DNA of 64,000 bases from Engelhardtia mirabilis (GTDB lineage Bacteria > Planctomycetota > UBA1135 > GCA-002686595): the NCBI RefSeq assembly GCF_007748095.1, contig NZ_CP036287.1:6200001-6264000 (forward strand), written 5' to 3'. Both the position numbers and the translations under genes were made by a program. Shown here piece after piece: positions 1 to 9,386 of the stretch. Each line of letters begins with the position of its first letter. The stretch's first letter is position 1. The notes under the pieces were generated by a model that saw only the letters and a program-made list of their open reading frames with translations, was not told where the DNA came from and ran no database searches.

Positions 1-51
1 GCGCTGGTCGCATTCCTCGAGTTCGCACTGACCGGCGACGAGATCAAGTGA
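1..51 (+). CDS. 3' end of an upstream gene
   Basis: Only the last 16 codons are inside the window, ending at a TGA at 49-51. The tail reads ALVAFLEFALTGDEIK. This resembles the end of di-haem cytochrome c peroxidase/MauG-type proteins, which often finish with a 'LVAFLxALTG' helix, but so short a piece cannot prove it. The next gene starts 20 bp downstream on the same strand, so the two are probably co-transcribed. Confidence 0.5.
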   Translation, partial: ALVAFLEFALTGDEIK

Positions 52-71
52 GAGGGAAGGAACAAGCGACC

Positions 72-2495
72 ATGAAGACCACGACCAACTGCCTTGCCGC
101 CGCCTTCGCCGCGGCCGCGCTCGCGCCCGCTGCCCTGGCGCAACTGCCCCCCACCCAGACCGACGCCGGTGGACGCAACGTCCCCAACATCGGTGTGCAC
201 GACATGAAGAAGACCGCCGCCGAGAACGGCGGTCGGATCCCCTCCGGCGGCATCACGCTGCTGCCCGGCACGGTGCTGCCCAACAACCCCAAGCCCCTGG
301 GCTGGGTATTGACGGCGGCCAACCTGTACCTGCCCGACACGGCCGAGCCCGGGGTCGGTGATCAGGCGGCGCTCAACGCCACCTACGCCCTCACCAGCGA
401 CGACCAGTACCCCCTCGACCTCGACTTCTCGAACTCGGACCCGAGCGGTTCGATCGACAACTCGGCCGTGGACGTGAACGGCGACCCGATCCACTTCAAC
501 CTGCACTGGCCGCAGGGCGAGCCCGACAAGTTCTGGCTCACGGATGTGGGCCTCGAGCCCAATTCGCCGGTCGACGATCTCGAGGAGATCGTGAACGACA
601 TCTACAAGACCGGCAACCAGTCGCGCGTGCAGGAGGCCCTCGACATCCTGCTCGGCACCAACGTCTCGGGTGCGCTGACCAACCGCGCCTACCTGGGCTT
701 CGAGCTCTTGCACTACAAGGGCCGCAAGGACAACCAGACCTTCGACCCGGTGACGCGCAACCTCGAGATCACCCAGCTGTGGTACGGCAACGAGATCCGC
801 TCGAGCCACAACATGGTCAAGGTCCCGGCCCACGGTGACTACACGATCACCTGGAAGATCCGCGGCCTCGGCGATCCGGGCCCGAACCACGAGTTCGCCT
901 TCCCGATCGACGAGTTCACGGCGATCCCGATGAAGAAGACGGCGAACTCGCTCTTCTGGTTCAGGAACGCCTGGGTCTGGAAGTGGTTCGATGTGGTCGA
1001 CCCGCTGCCCGGTGACGTGCGCAAGTACTCGCTCGAGCAGTTCTTCCAGATCCACACCGGGACGCCGTTCGACGAGTTCGGCCAACCGGTCCCGAGCTAC
1101 GCCGACGTGAACCCGGGCGACGCGCGCTACTGGCTGTACGTCAACCGCAAGATGGACATGGGTTCCTACGTCGGGGGCCAGGGTGACATCACCAGCCTGA
1201 CGCGCTTCCAGCAGTACGACCTCGACCAGGACGGGCGCATCGGCGGCTACCTCGCCAACGGCACGGACACGGGCCTCGCCTACGACGGCGCGACCAACTC
1301 CCAGGCCCAGTTCAACAGCTACGGGAACCAGGAGTACGCGGTCCCGCTGCTCGACTGGAGCCAGGGCCCGACGACGATCCCCTTCTTCGGCTACGACTCC
1401 AGCTTCACCACCGTGCGCAAGGGCCAGGGCTTCGACCTGACCGTGCGCTACGGCCAGGGCCTGTCCCAGGCGGGCATCTACGTCTGGGGTTGGCGCGAGC
1501 ATCCGCCGCGCATCAACTGGCTCGAGTCCTACGCCGAGGGTGAGATCCTCGCCTCGGGTGCGCCCAAGGACTGGCGCTTCGGGCACAAGTGGGACGAGGT
1601 CCAGGCCCTGGGCGTCGACGCGATCGGTGACCTGGTGCCCGAGAAGGCGCTGCACAACGCTCTGATCGAGTACGGCGCCAGCGCCGGAACCTCGGCCGAC
1701 CGCCGCACCTTCCTGCGCAAGACCAAGAACCTCATGCCGCAGATCGCGGATCGGCGCGGCCTCCCGGCGACCCCGGGTGTGCTCGCGTTCCCGAACCCCG
1801 AGGCGGACCTGAACCTCTTCTACGGCAACCTCGACATCTGGGGCGACATCGAGCGCATCTCGGCCGCCGGCAAGAAGACCTGGACCGAGGGCGACAAGAT
1901 CAAGGTCACGATCTACAACGACGACGCGGTCACGCGCTACTTCCGCGTGGTCGACTTCGGCACCACCGACTACCAGTACAACGGCCTCGACATGGGTCTG
2001 CTCGACTGGAAGCCGGTCTTCGGGTTCCCGCAGATCGCGGCCATGGCCTGGAGCGGCCTGTTCGGCGCCCAGGGCTACGCCGTGGACCACTGGTCCACGA
2101 CGGCGCTCAACGGCACCGGCAACCCCTTCTACGTCGACCCGATGTTCGCGGACCTGCCGAACTTCTGGCAGCCCGGTGTGCGCGACCTGAAGCACGACTA
2201 CGACGACCTGACCGGCTTCAGTGGCCCGGGCTTCCACGTGGTCCAGGACGGGGTCTTCTCGGTCTGGGGCAACAACCAGTTGGCCAGCAAGCCGACCGGC
2301 GACGCCAACATCTGGAACTACTCGTACGGCAAGCCGATCCCGCCCAAGTCGGTGCGGACCTTCGACGTCGAGATGCCCCGCGCCGCGGCCCTGAACAACG
2401 GCGCGATGTACATCTTCGACCCGCAGTTCCACTTCACCTCGATCTTCACCAACCACCCGGTGGCCGAGCTGGTCCCCGAGGGTCTGGGCGAGTGA
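72..2495 (+). CDS. Large secreted protein of unknown function
   Basis: An 807-aa protein with a clear Sec signal peptide (Lys at residue 2, then an Ala-rich core ending near LAPAALAQ), so it is exported. I do not recognise the family. The mature protein is rich in aromatic residues and Asp/Asn/Gly, has a calcium-loop-like stretch (DLDQDGR) near residue 385, and His-containing patches (HFNLHW; SSHNMVKVPAHG), but none of the HxH/HCH copper motifs of multicopper oxidases. ATG at 72 was chosen over the in-frame GTG at 48 because a GGAAGGA ribosome-binding site lies 8-9 nt upstream of it and the signal peptide starts there; GTG 48 overlaps the preceding stop codon. The gene follows a possible cytochrome c peroxidase tail by 20 bp, so a shared periplasmic redox role is possible but only inferred. 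Confidence 0.85.
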   Translation: MKTTTNCLAAAFAAAALAPAALAQLPPTQTDAGGRNVPNIGVHDMKKTAAENGGRIPSGGITLLPGTVLPNNPKPLGWVLTAANLYLPDTAEPGVGDQAALNATYALTSDDQYPLDLDFSNSDPSGSIDNSAVDVNGDPIHFNLHWPQGEPDKFWLTDVGLEPNSPVDDLEEIVNDIYKTGNQSRVQEALDILLGTNVSGALTNRAYLGFELLHYKGRKDNQTFDPVTRNLEITQLWYGNEIRSSHNMVKVPAHGDYTITWKIRGLGDPGPNHEFAFPIDEFTAIPMKKTANSLFWFRNAWVWKWFDVVDPLPGDVRKYSLEQFFQIHTGTPFDEFGQPVPSYADVNPGDARYWLYVNRKMDMGSYVGGQGDITSLTRFQQYDLDQDGRIGGYLANGTDTGLAYDGATNSQAQFNSYGNQEYAVPLLDWSQGPTTIPFFGYDSSFTTVRKGQGFDLTVRYGQGLSQAGIYVWGWREHPPRINWLESYAEGEILASGAPKDWRFGHKWDEVQALGVDAIGDLVPEKALHNALIEYGASAGTSADRRTFLRKTKNLMPQIADRRGLPATPGVLAFPNPEADLNLFYGNLDIWGDIERISAAGKKTWTEGDKIKVTIYNDDAVTRYFRVVDFGTTDYQYNGLDMGLLDWKPVFGFPQIAAMAWSGLFGAQGYAVDHWSTTALNGTGNPFYVDPMFADLPNFWQPGVRDLKHDYDDLTGFSGPGFHVVQDGVFSVWGNNQLASKPTGDANIWNYSYGKPIPPKSVRTFDVEMPRAAALNNGAMYIFDPQFHFTSIFTNHPVAELVPEGLGE

Positions 2496-2531
2496 TCCAT
2501 CGCGGGGTGGATCCCGGGATCCACTCCTGAG

Positions 2532-2576
2532 CGACCACGCGGGCGGGCGGGCCGAAGGGCTCGCCCGCCCGCGGTC
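2532..2576 (+). terminator. Hairpin terminator
   Basis: A G+C-rich stem with arms around GCGGGCGGGCGGGCC and GGCTCGCCCGCCCGC and a short GAAG loop, extended outward by a CGACC/GGTCG pair. It follows the stop codon of the large secreted protein by about 35 bp. There is no long T-run, as is usual for such G+C-rich genomes. Confidence 0.6.
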
Positions 2577-2648
2577 GTTCGGCCGGAGTTTGCGAACAGT
2601 GCTGTAACCACGGGGGGTGCCGATCGTCCTGGTGGGGGCGCCACCGAC

Positions 2649-2654
2649 TATGCT
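2649..2654 (+). promoter_or_regulatory. -10-like box TATGCT before the dGTPase gene
   Basis: TATGCT lies 17 nt before the ATG at 2672. If transcription starts 6-8 nt after it, the leader would be only about 10 nt. It belongs to a recurrent pattern in this window of TAnnnT boxes close to start codons. No convincing -35 box is visible. Confidence 0.45.
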
Positions 2655-2671
2655 GCTGACCACCCCCGCCG

Positions 2672-3880
2672 ATGGACCCGACCGATCACTTCACCGTCCC
2701 GCTCCTCGACCGCGCCGCCAAGGAGCGCCGCGAGTTGGCAGAGCTCGCGCCCTTCGCCCTGAAGTCGGCCCAGAGCGGTGGCCGTAGGGTGCCGGAGGGG
2801 CCGGACCTCTTGCGCACGGACTTCGAGCGCGACCGCGACCGGATCGTGCACACGACCGCCTTCCGGCGGCTGATGTACAAGACCCAGGTCTTCGTCAATC
2901 GAGAGGGGGACCACAACCGCACGCGCCTGTCCCACAGCCTCGAGGTGGCCCAGGTCGCGCGCTCCGTGGGCGGGGCCCTGCGGCTGAACGACCCCCTGTG
3001 CGAGGCCCTGGCCCTGGCCCACGACATTGGCCACCCGCCGTTCGGGCACCGCGGCGAGTGGGCCCTCGACCGCCAGATGAAGGACCACGGCGGCTTCCGT
3101 CACAACGCCCAGGTGCTGCGCGTGATCGACATTCTCGAGCGCAGAAGCCCGGACTACGCGGGGCTGAACCTGACCCGCGAGACGCGCGAGTCCCTGCTCA
3201 AGCACGAGAAGGCGGAGGACTGGCCCGAAGAGTTCGGACCCAAGCCGCGCCACCCCTACCTCGAGGCCCAGGTCGTCGACCTGGCCGATTCCACCGCCTA
3301 CAACGTGCACGACGTCGAGGACGGCCTGCGCGCGCAGATGTTCAGCGAGGCCGACCTGGAGGCCGGCTCTCGCCTGTGGCGCGAATCGCGCGAGCGAGTC
3401 GAGGCACGGCATCCCGGTTTCTTGAGCAACACGGCGGACCGCCAGTTGCGCGTCAAGCGCATCTCGAACGAGCTGATCAAGCGCTGCATCGAGGACCTGA
3501 TCGAGGCCTCCGCCCACGCCATCGCCGCAGCCGGTCTGCAGCAGCCGGACGACGCCCGCCGTCGCCACGAGATGACCATCGGGCACTCCGCCGAGCTGGC
3601 GCCGGAGGTGGCCGAGCTACAGCAGTTCCTGTACCGCTCGTTCTATCGCCACCCCCACCTGCAGCGCCTGACCGAGTACGCCTCGGACGTGATCGACGTG
3701 CTCTTCCAGGCCTACCTCCGCGCGCCCCAGGACCTGCCCCCTTGGTACCGCTCCTGGATCGACCAGGTGGGTCTGGAACGAATGGTCTGCGACTACGTCG
3801 CCGGCATGACCGACCGCTTCGCCGAGTCCGAGTACGAGCGCATCACGGGGCGACGGCCGTTCGGCCCCTCAGGCACCTGA
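2672..3880 (+). CDS. dgt: Deoxyguanosinetriphosphate triphosphohydrolase-like protein
   Basis: A 402-aa HD-superfamily dNTP triphosphohydrolase, of the usual size for the family. Enzymes of this family cleave dNTPs (classically dGTP) to the nucleoside and tripolyphosphate in the cytoplasm. The metal-binding signature is complete: R..LSHS with H88, ALAHDIGHPPFGH with H117-D118, and the third metal-site Asp in DLADSTAYNVHD near residue 206. The start is preceded by a -10-like box at 2649 and no strong ribosome-binding site. The gene stands alone between a terminator and the remnant of a secreted protein on the other strand. Substrate range cannot be read from sequence: many members act on several dNTPs. 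Confidence 0.92.
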   Translation: MDPTDHFTVPLLDRAAKERRELAELAPFALKSAQSGGRRVPEGPDLLRTDFERDRDRIVHTTAFRRLMYKTQVFVNREGDHNRTRLSHSLEVAQVARSVGGALRLNDPLCEALALAHDIGHPPFGHRGEWALDRQMKDHGGFRHNAQVLRVIDILERRSPDYAGLNLTRETRESLLKHEKAEDWPEEFGPKPRHPYLEAQVVDLADSTAYNVHDVEDGLRAQMFSEADLEAGSRLWRESRERVEARHPGFLSNTADRQLRVKRISNELIKRCIEDLIEASAHAIAAAGLQQPDDARRRHEMTIGHSAELAPEVAELQQFLYRSFYRHPHLQRLTEYASDVIDVLFQAYLRAPQDLPPWYRSWIDQVGLERMVCDYVAGMTDRFAESEYERITGRRPFGPSGT

Positions 3881-3885
3881 CGCCG

Positions 3886-4576
3886 TCAAGGCGCGCGGTC
3901 GACCCGCGCCGTGTTGCTCACGGAGGTGACCGAGCCACCCTGGGACGGGTCGAGGGTCGCGAAGGCGAAATCGAGACTCATCCCCGCGAGGCCGGGAGCG
4001 CCCGCGGCGACGCCGATGGCGGCCATCGCGCGGCCCAACTCGTCGAGCTGGCCCAGAGTGTTCATGAAGGGCAGCGTGTTCGGAGAGCTGAGCAGGCAAT
4101 CGAACACGAAGTCCTGCACCAGCGGAATCGTCAGCCCGCCGATCGCGGCTCCGGGTGACGTGCCACGGCCCAGGGCCGGGTTGACGTCGCCAGCCGCGCC
4201 GAGCCCGCGTGGAGCGTGAAGTCCACCGTGCAGCCGATCGAGACGCCGACTACCGCAAGCTTGATCGCGAGGACCTCGACGGCGACCCTCGCGACCGATC
4301 CCAGGGGGTACTGGCAGACGACGTTCAGGACCGACGAGCCCTCCGCGGCCAAGCGGACGCACGGGCCGAGCCGTTGCCCATGCCGTCCACGATGGTGAAG
4401 AGGGACCCAACCAGGTGGCCGGGCGTCAGGGTCGGATCGCAGCTGTCCGCCATGGACTCGAGGCGCAGGCCGTGGATCGGCTCGAATCGCCAGCGCGGCT
4501 CCACAGCGGGCCCAGGGTCGAGCCCGTCAGGTAGCTCGAGATGGAGACCGGGCGTGGAGTGCTGGACTTCGTTCAT
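3886..4576 (-). pseudogene. Frameshifted remnant of a secreted protein with the shared terminal domain
   Basis: Three minus-strand frames read in succession form one protein-like sequence. The first, from 4576, contains SLFTIVDGMGNGSAR. After a frame change near 4360 it continues as LAAEGSSVLNVVCQYPLG and IGCTVDFTLHAG. After a second change near 4200 it ends with GLTIPLVQDFVFDCLL, TLGQLDELGRA and VSNTARVDRAP, stopping at 3886. The last part matches the C-terminus of the secreted protein encoded at 7037-9055 (TFGTLDDLGRA; VSNATHLDLVP). No signal peptide remains at the front, so the gene is probably also truncated at its 5' end. Two sequencing errors are an alternative explanation for the frame changes. 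Confidence 0.7.
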
Positions 4577-4687
4577 CGAAATCGCGATTCCCGTCGGCCT
4601 CGATCGATCGCTTCCCGCCGACGCCGTGTGGCGCGACGCGGTGCTCGCGCCGCGTGTTCCGTCCCGGCCTCACCCCGGCCCCGAGCC

Positions 4688-6814
4688 TCACTCGCGCGCG
4701 ACGACCAGCTCGCAACTGCCGGGACCGACGCCCTCGCGTCGCATGCGCTCCACGAGTCCGCTGGGCTCGTCGGGGTCGGGCTGGAGCAGCACCAAGTCCA
4801 CGAGCTCCTCGGCGGCGACGTCGAACTGGAAGCGGCCGTCCGCCCGCAGCCACCATTCAGCGAGGACCCGCTCGCCGCGGACGAGTCGCACCAGGTTGCC
4901 CTCGACCGGGGTCCCGTCGTCCAAGCGCACCGACCCGACCAGGGGCTGGGCCTCGCGTAGAGCGAGTTCGACTTCGCGCGAGCCGACCACGACGTCCAGG
5001 GGTCGCGAGGGCGCCCAGCGGCTTCGAAGTTCGCCTGGCAGCAACTCCACAGAGGTGGTCAGCTCAACCATCTCGGCGTCGAGACCGGTCAGCTCGAAGC
5101 GTCCGCGATGGTCGCTCACGGTCCTGGCCCAAAGTCGGCGGGGCGCCGCGGGCGGGGCCACGGTCTCGGCGACGGGTGCCGCCCAGCTGGCCTCGACCAG
5201 CACCTGACCCAAGGCTCGACCCGCCGCATCGCGGGTCGCGCCGGCGATCGAATCACCGCGCCGCAGCTCGAACTCGAGGTGCTCGACGACCCGCGCCCGC
5301 GGGACGATCACCGAGCGCTCGAAGCCGCGGTTCGAGCCCGGCTCGCGGATCGACACACGGTAGGTCCCCGCGGCGAGGTCGCCGAAGTGGAAGCGGCCCT
5401 CGCCGTCGGTGTGGCCGCGTCGCTCGTAGGTGAGGTAGCTGCCCTGAGACTCGTCCAGGTCGCGCCGCAGCAGCCCGCGCCCTTGGTCGTAGCCGGCCAA
5501 GACAGCCTCGACTCCCGCTCGAGGCCGTCCCTCGCCATCGACGACGCGGCCGCGCAGGATCGATCCGCGCGTCAGGTCGATCACCGACAGGTCGACCGAT
5601 TCCAGCTCGAACTCGTCCTCGGGAAAGTCGACCACGCGCGTGCCGAACTCCTCGTGCCGCACCAGCAGTTGGTGGGCGAGGTCGGGGTCGAGCCGCTGGA
5701 ACTCGAACACGCCGCGCAGATCGGTGGTCGCGTCGACCCAATCGGTTCGCACTCCGTCGATGTCCGACGCCGCCGCCACGGCCACGACCAGCACGCCCTC
5801 CAGTGGCAGGCCTTCGTCGTCGACGACTCGCCCGAAGGCCCTGCGAGCGGGACGCAACTGGAAGTCGAGCTGTACGTCGCTATTCGGTGCCGCTGGCGGA
5901 ATCACCCGCTGGGCACTGCCGTGCTCCGGCGCGCGCACGTGCAGCACCGACTGGGGCCGAGCGGCCACGCCCCTCAGCCGGTACTCACCGCTCCGGTCGC
6001 TGGTGGTAGGCACGCGGAAACGCCAGTCATCGGCGATCTCGGCGCCGGCGATCGCCTCTCCGCTGATGGCATCGGTGATGCGCCCGAACACGTCGACCCC
6101 CGGAGCCAGGGCCTGGTCGACCCGCCGCGTCTCGTTCACCGCCAAGTCCACCAGCCGCTGGGAGACTCCGACGACGGCCGGGTGGGCGATCGACGCCACG
6201 GCCCAGCCCCCGGGGAGCTGGGACGCCGAGAAGCGCCCCTGGTCGTCGGTCTCGCCGCTCGCCAGGAGCCTGCCGTCCCGCACCCACAGATCGATCGTCG
6301 CACCGACGAGGGGCGCCCCGTCCTCGGCCCGAGTGAGCACGAACTCGACCGCGGCGCCCGGGCCCAGCCGTGTGCGCAGGGTCGAACCACCATAGGCCTC
6401 CTCGACGATCGCTGGCGCGAAGCCTGGCGCTCGGACGCAGACCTCGTAGATGCGCGCGGCGCGCACCGCCGCGCTCCATTGGCCGGCCTCATCGGTGCTC
6501 GCGGCCGTGATCTCGATCCGGCGGTCGAACAGTGCGGCGTCGAGCACCGCGAAACCTGCCAGGGGTGCGATGGCCAGGGTGATCTGCGCGCCGGCGACCG
6601 GATCGCCGGCGCCGTCGACCACGATGCCCTCGAGCAGCTCGAAGGGATCCTGGGCCTGTTCGGACTCGACTTCCTCCTCCACCGGCTCCGGCGCTTCCAC
6701 GACCCCCGTCGACCCGATCGGCAGGTTGGGCTCGACGTACCGCTCCCCGGGCAGAACGGCCCAAAGCAGGCCGCCGGCGAGCAGCAACAGGATGAGGATC
6801 GGCAGGGAGCGCAA
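4688..6814 (-). CDS. Membrane-anchored protein with carboxypeptidase-regulatory-like repeats
   Basis: A 708-aa protein starting at a TTG codon. Residues about 3-19 form a hydrophobic segment (LPILILLLLAGGLLWAV) that is either a membrane anchor or an uncleaved signal. A Pro/Glu-rich stretch follows (EAPEPVEEEVESEQ), then about seven repeats of roughly 80-90 residues. They follow the pattern G-x-V-x-D-x-x-G-x-P-x-x-G-A ... T-D-x-x-G-x-F ... L-x-x-G, typical of carboxypeptidase regulatory-like (CarboxypepD_reg, transthyretin-like beta-sandwich) domains. No enzymatic domain is visible. The role is therefore probably structural or in binding at the cell surface or periplasm. It lies downstream of the NxxGxxxF-repeat gene on the same strand but is separated from it by a hairpin. 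Confidence 0.8.
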   Translation of the reverse strand: MRSLPILILLLLAGGLLWAVLPGERYVEPNLPIGSTGVVEAPEPVEEEVESEQAQDPFELLEGIVVDGAGDPVAGAQITLAIAPLAGFAVLDAALFDRRIEITAASTDEAGQWSAAVRAARIYEVCVRAPGFAPAIVEEAYGGSTLRTRLGPGAAVEFVLTRAEDGAPLVGATIDLWVRDGRLLASGETDDQGRFSASQLPGGWAVASIAHPAVVGVSQRLVDLAVNETRRVDQALAPGVDVFGRITDAISGEAIAGAEIADDWRFRVPTTSDRSGEYRLRGVAARPQSVLHVRAPEHGSAQRVIPPAAPNSDVQLDFQLRPARRAFGRVVDDEGLPLEGVLVVAVAAASDIDGVRTDWVDATTDLRGVFEFQRLDPDLAHQLLVRHEEFGTRVVDFPEDEFELESVDLSVIDLTRGSILRGRVVDGEGRPRAGVEAVLAGYDQGRGLLRRDLDESQGSYLTYERRGHTDGEGRFHFGDLAAGTYRVSIREPGSNRGFERSVIVPRARVVEHLEFELRRGDSIAGATRDAAGRALGQVLVEASWAAPVAETVAPPAAPRRLWARTVSDHRGRFELTGLDAEMVELTTSVELLPGELRSRWAPSRPLDVVVGSREVELALREAQPLVGSVRLDDGTPVEGNLVRLVRGERVLAEWWLRADGRFQFDVAAEELVDLVLLQPDPDEPSGLVERMRREGVGPGSCELVVARE

Positions 6815-6976
6815 GGTTGACCTGGGGGCGCTTCCGGCGCGGGCGGGCTGGAGGCGGGGATTCGCCCACCGCAGACATCGGGACCGCGTCGGTGTTGTCA
6901 GCTTTACCCGACCGCGTCGCCGCGGTCACGCCTCCAGACACAGACGGCACTCTGTCGGCCCCGGCCCGAACGGCGA

Positions 6977-7021
6977 GCGGGCGCTCAGAGCGAGGTCCGA
7001 GGACCCGTTCCGAGCGCCCGC
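6977..7021 (-). terminator. Compound hairpin after the NxxGxxxF-repeat gene
   Basis: Outer arms GCGGGCGCTC (6977-6986) and GAGCGCCCGC (7012-7021) enclose an inner hairpin GGTCC-GA-GGACC (6994-7005). On the minus strand it comes just after the stop codon of the gene ending at 7037, which fits transcription termination. Confidence 0.55.
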
Positions 7022-7036
7022 AGCGCACCTGGCGCG

Positions 7037-9055
7037 TCAGGGGACGAGGTCGAGGTGCGTGGCGTTGCTGACCGTCGACACGAAGGGCAGCGGGCTGAGG
7101 CCGATCGTCAGGTAGGCGAAGTCGAGGCCGACACCCGCCAGGGAGGTGGCTCCGGCCGGCACGGTGACCGTCGCGGCCGCGCGGCCCAGGTCGTCGAGCG
7201 TCCCGAACGTGTTCGAGAAGGGCGCGACGTTGGCCGACGTGAGGGTGTAGTTCAGGAAGGCGTCGAAGTTGAGCGGCAGCACGAGGCCGTCGAGGGGCAG
7301 TCCGGGCGCCGTGCCCGAGGCGCTACCGAGCACGAAGTAGAGCTGGCCGGCGCGCTTGCTGCCCGCACTGAGCTGCAAGGTGTGCGTCCCGCCGGCGGCG
7401 ACCGAAACCTCGGTCGGCGCGGCCGCGAGGCGCCGGGCGCGGACCTTCGAGATGCTGCCTTGGCCGTTCGTGTAGTTCATACGCAGGGTCACCGAGCCGT
7501 CGTCCTGCATGCTGAGCGGACGACCGCCACCATTGCCGAACTGGACGCCGCCGCCGCTAGTGGGGCTCTCTACCACACCGCCGCCGAGGTCGAGCAGGCT
7601 GCCGTCGGCCAGGTAGACGATCCGCAGACCGTCCGTCGGATCCCAGTGCCACTGGCCGCTGGTCACCGGCCCCAGCAGCGGATCGGCGGTCACCGACGGC
7701 GCGAAGGCGATCTGGCCGAAGTTGTTCATGTAGTGAGAAATGCCGTTCAGGCTGCGCCAGGTGAGGCCGCCGGTGCCGGGAGCGACGTCGCCTTCGCGGG
7801 CGATCAGCTCGATCGCACCGGGCTGGCCGGTGAACATGCCGGTGTCGTTGAAGTCGTCGATGCCAGGACCCGAGAAGATGCCTTGGAAGGCGACCGTACC
7901 GTTCTGGCCCAGGGCCAGAGTGCTGTTGTTGAAGCCGGTGAAGACCGCGCCGGGCACACCGGGGACCGGATCGCCCACGCGCATGATCCCGACGTCACCG
8001 AGCAGGGAGACCTTGACCAACGCCGAATCGCCGGGCCCTCCGTTGAGGCCGGCGTTGAGCAGCGCCTCGCCTTGCGCGTTGAAGGCGTTACCGCTGGTGC
8101 TGATGTTCCAGTTGAAGCCGAGGGGCTCGGTGTACTCGACGCTCGAATAGGGCGACGGATCGCCCTCCCGGATCAACTCGACGTTGCCGCCGCCGGGGAT
8201 GTAGAGCAGCAGGGCGCGGTCGTTCGAGTCGGCCACGGGCACCGGGCCGGAACCGATCACGTAGCTCACGTCGAAGAGCATCAGGTCGGACACGTTGATC
8301 TGGGAGATGAAGGCCGGGCTGACCCGGTCGATCAGCTGACCCGCACCCACCGGATCGCCCTCGCGCGCCACGATCGAGACGTTGCCGGGGGTGCCGATGA
8401 ACCAGGCGTTCTCGTTGACGCCCGTGACGACGTCGCCACCTTGCAAGCTGGCCTTGAAGAAGGCGATGCCGTTGTCGTTCAGGCCCGACGTCTGGTGGCT
8501 GAGGCTCGAGAAGCTCTGCTTGTAGGTCGCGCCGACGGTGCCGGGGGCCGGATCGCCCTCGCGGGCCAGGACCTGGAAGTTACCGGGGGTACCGAGGAAC
8601 AGGGCGCTGTCGTTGGTCGTGTCGATCGTCACGCCACCGTCGTTCAGCGGGCTGGCGAAGAGGATCGTCCCGTTGCCGCTGATGCGCTGCGAGCTGCTCA
8701 ATCCGGCGGAGGTGCTGTTCAAGGTCGCGCCGGGGATCGTGCCCGACGGCTCCGGATCACCGGAGCGCAGGATCAGCGTCAGGGACTGGGGGCTGTCGCC
8801 GTAGAACAGCGCGCGATCGGTGGTCGAGGTCGCCGACCCACCGGCGAAGCGCCCGCGGAACAGGACCTTGCCGCTGTCGTCGACGACGGCCGAGTCAAGG
8901 CTCGAGAAGGTCTCGCCGGCCGCGAGGCCGGGCACGGTCGCGGTCTCGACCGCCAGGTGAACGGCCTGGTCCTGGAGCAGGGTCTGGGACAAGGCGGCTG
9001 CCGGAGCACAGGCCACGAGAGCCGCGGCGAGCAGAGGTCGGGTGTAGCTGGACAT
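7037..9055 (-). CDS. Secreted protein with NxxGxxxF-type tandem repeats and the shared C-terminal domain
   Basis: A 672-aa protein with a Sec signal peptide (residues 1-23, ending near PAAALSQ). Residues about 30-500 consist of repeats of about 60-70 aa that alternate 'NDNGxxxF' segments with 'xREGDPAPGT' segments, for example LNDNGIAFFKASLQGG followed by REGDPVGAG. This is the pattern of the known 'choice-of-anchor tandem repeat NxxGxxxF' family, a predicted beta-propeller-like surface protein of unknown function. The last 110-120 residues (from about 555) form the terminal domain shared with several other proteins here: GSASGTAPGLPL, then TFGTLDDLGRA, then VSNATHLDLVP. The true ligand or role is unknown. 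The start at 9055 (ATG) is supported by the signal peptide. Confidence 0.85.
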   Translation of the reverse strand: MSSYTRPLLAAALVACAPAAALSQTLLQDQAVHLAVETATVPGLAAGETFSSLDSAVVDDSGKVLFRGRFAGGSATSTTDRALFYGDSPQSLTLILRSGDPEPSGTIPGATLNSTSAGLSSSQRISGNGTILFASPLNDGGVTIDTTNDSALFLGTPGNFQVLAREGDPAPGTVGATYKQSFSSLSHQTSGLNDNGIAFFKASLQGGDVVTGVNENAWFIGTPGNVSIVAREGDPVGAGQLIDRVSPAFISQINVSDLMLFDVSYVIGSGPVPVADSNDRALLLYIPGGGNVELIREGDPSPYSSVEYTEPLGFNWNISTSGNAFNAQGEALLNAGLNGGPGDSALVKVSLLGDVGIMRVGDPVPGVPGAVFTGFNNSTLALGQNGTVAFQGIFSGPGIDDFNDTGMFTGQPGAIELIAREGDVAPGTGGLTWRSLNGISHYMNNFGQIAFAPSVTADPLLGPVTSGQWHWDPTDGLRIVYLADGSLLDLGGGVVESPTSGGGVQFGNGGGRPLSMQDDGSVTLRMNYTNGQGSISKVRARRLAAAPTEVSVAAGGTHTLQLSAGSKRAGQLYFVLGSASGTAPGLPLDGLVLPLNFDAFLNYTLTSANVAPFSNTFGTLDDLGRAAATVTVPAGATSLAGVGLDFAYLTIGLSPLPFVSTVSNATHLDLVP

Positions 9056-9386
9056 GGCGAGGTTGGACTGTGGCCGCGAGCCGGCGGCCGTCGGTGGTTG
9101 GGTGGGGACTCACTAGGGCGATCCCTCGCTCCCGATTCTGCCCGGAATCTGGCTTCGCGGGGATTCCCCCAGGGAAAACCCTGCGGACACATGAGTTCCG
9201 CCCGAATCAACCTGAAGCTGCCCCTCCCCAGGCCGTCCGAGCGCTGGGGAGGGGTGGAAGGCGCCCACCGAAAGACACCCCGGCCGGAGGCTCCCGATGG
9301 GCGAGGCGCCTGGGAGAGCCGGGCGCCGGTTCGGTGCGGACGGGGCTGGCGGGCATCGAGCCCACCCGGCGCCGTCCGTTGACGGA
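9056..9386. other. Intergenic region without a recognisable gene
   Basis: These 331 bp lie upstream of the minus-strand NxxGxxxF gene. Reading frames on both strands give low-complexity Arg/Pro/Gly translations typical of non-coding G+C-rich DNA. Short imperfect stems such as GGCGCC/GGCGCC occur around 9260-9330, but no promoter or RNA could be identified. Confidence 0.5.

Noticed and set aside
72..2495. Multicopper oxidase
   Set aside because: A secreted protein beside a possible peroxidase suggested this, but none of the HxH or HCH copper ligand motifs can be seen.
5108..6820. Long plus-strand open frame of 570 codons opposite the regulatory-repeat protein
   Set aside because: Its translation is Arg/Gly/Asp-rich without motifs; it is an antisense shadow caused by high G+C. 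The minus-strand frame has clear repeats. The same applies to long frames opposite mfd, the kinase, the FG-GAP gene and the methyltransferase.
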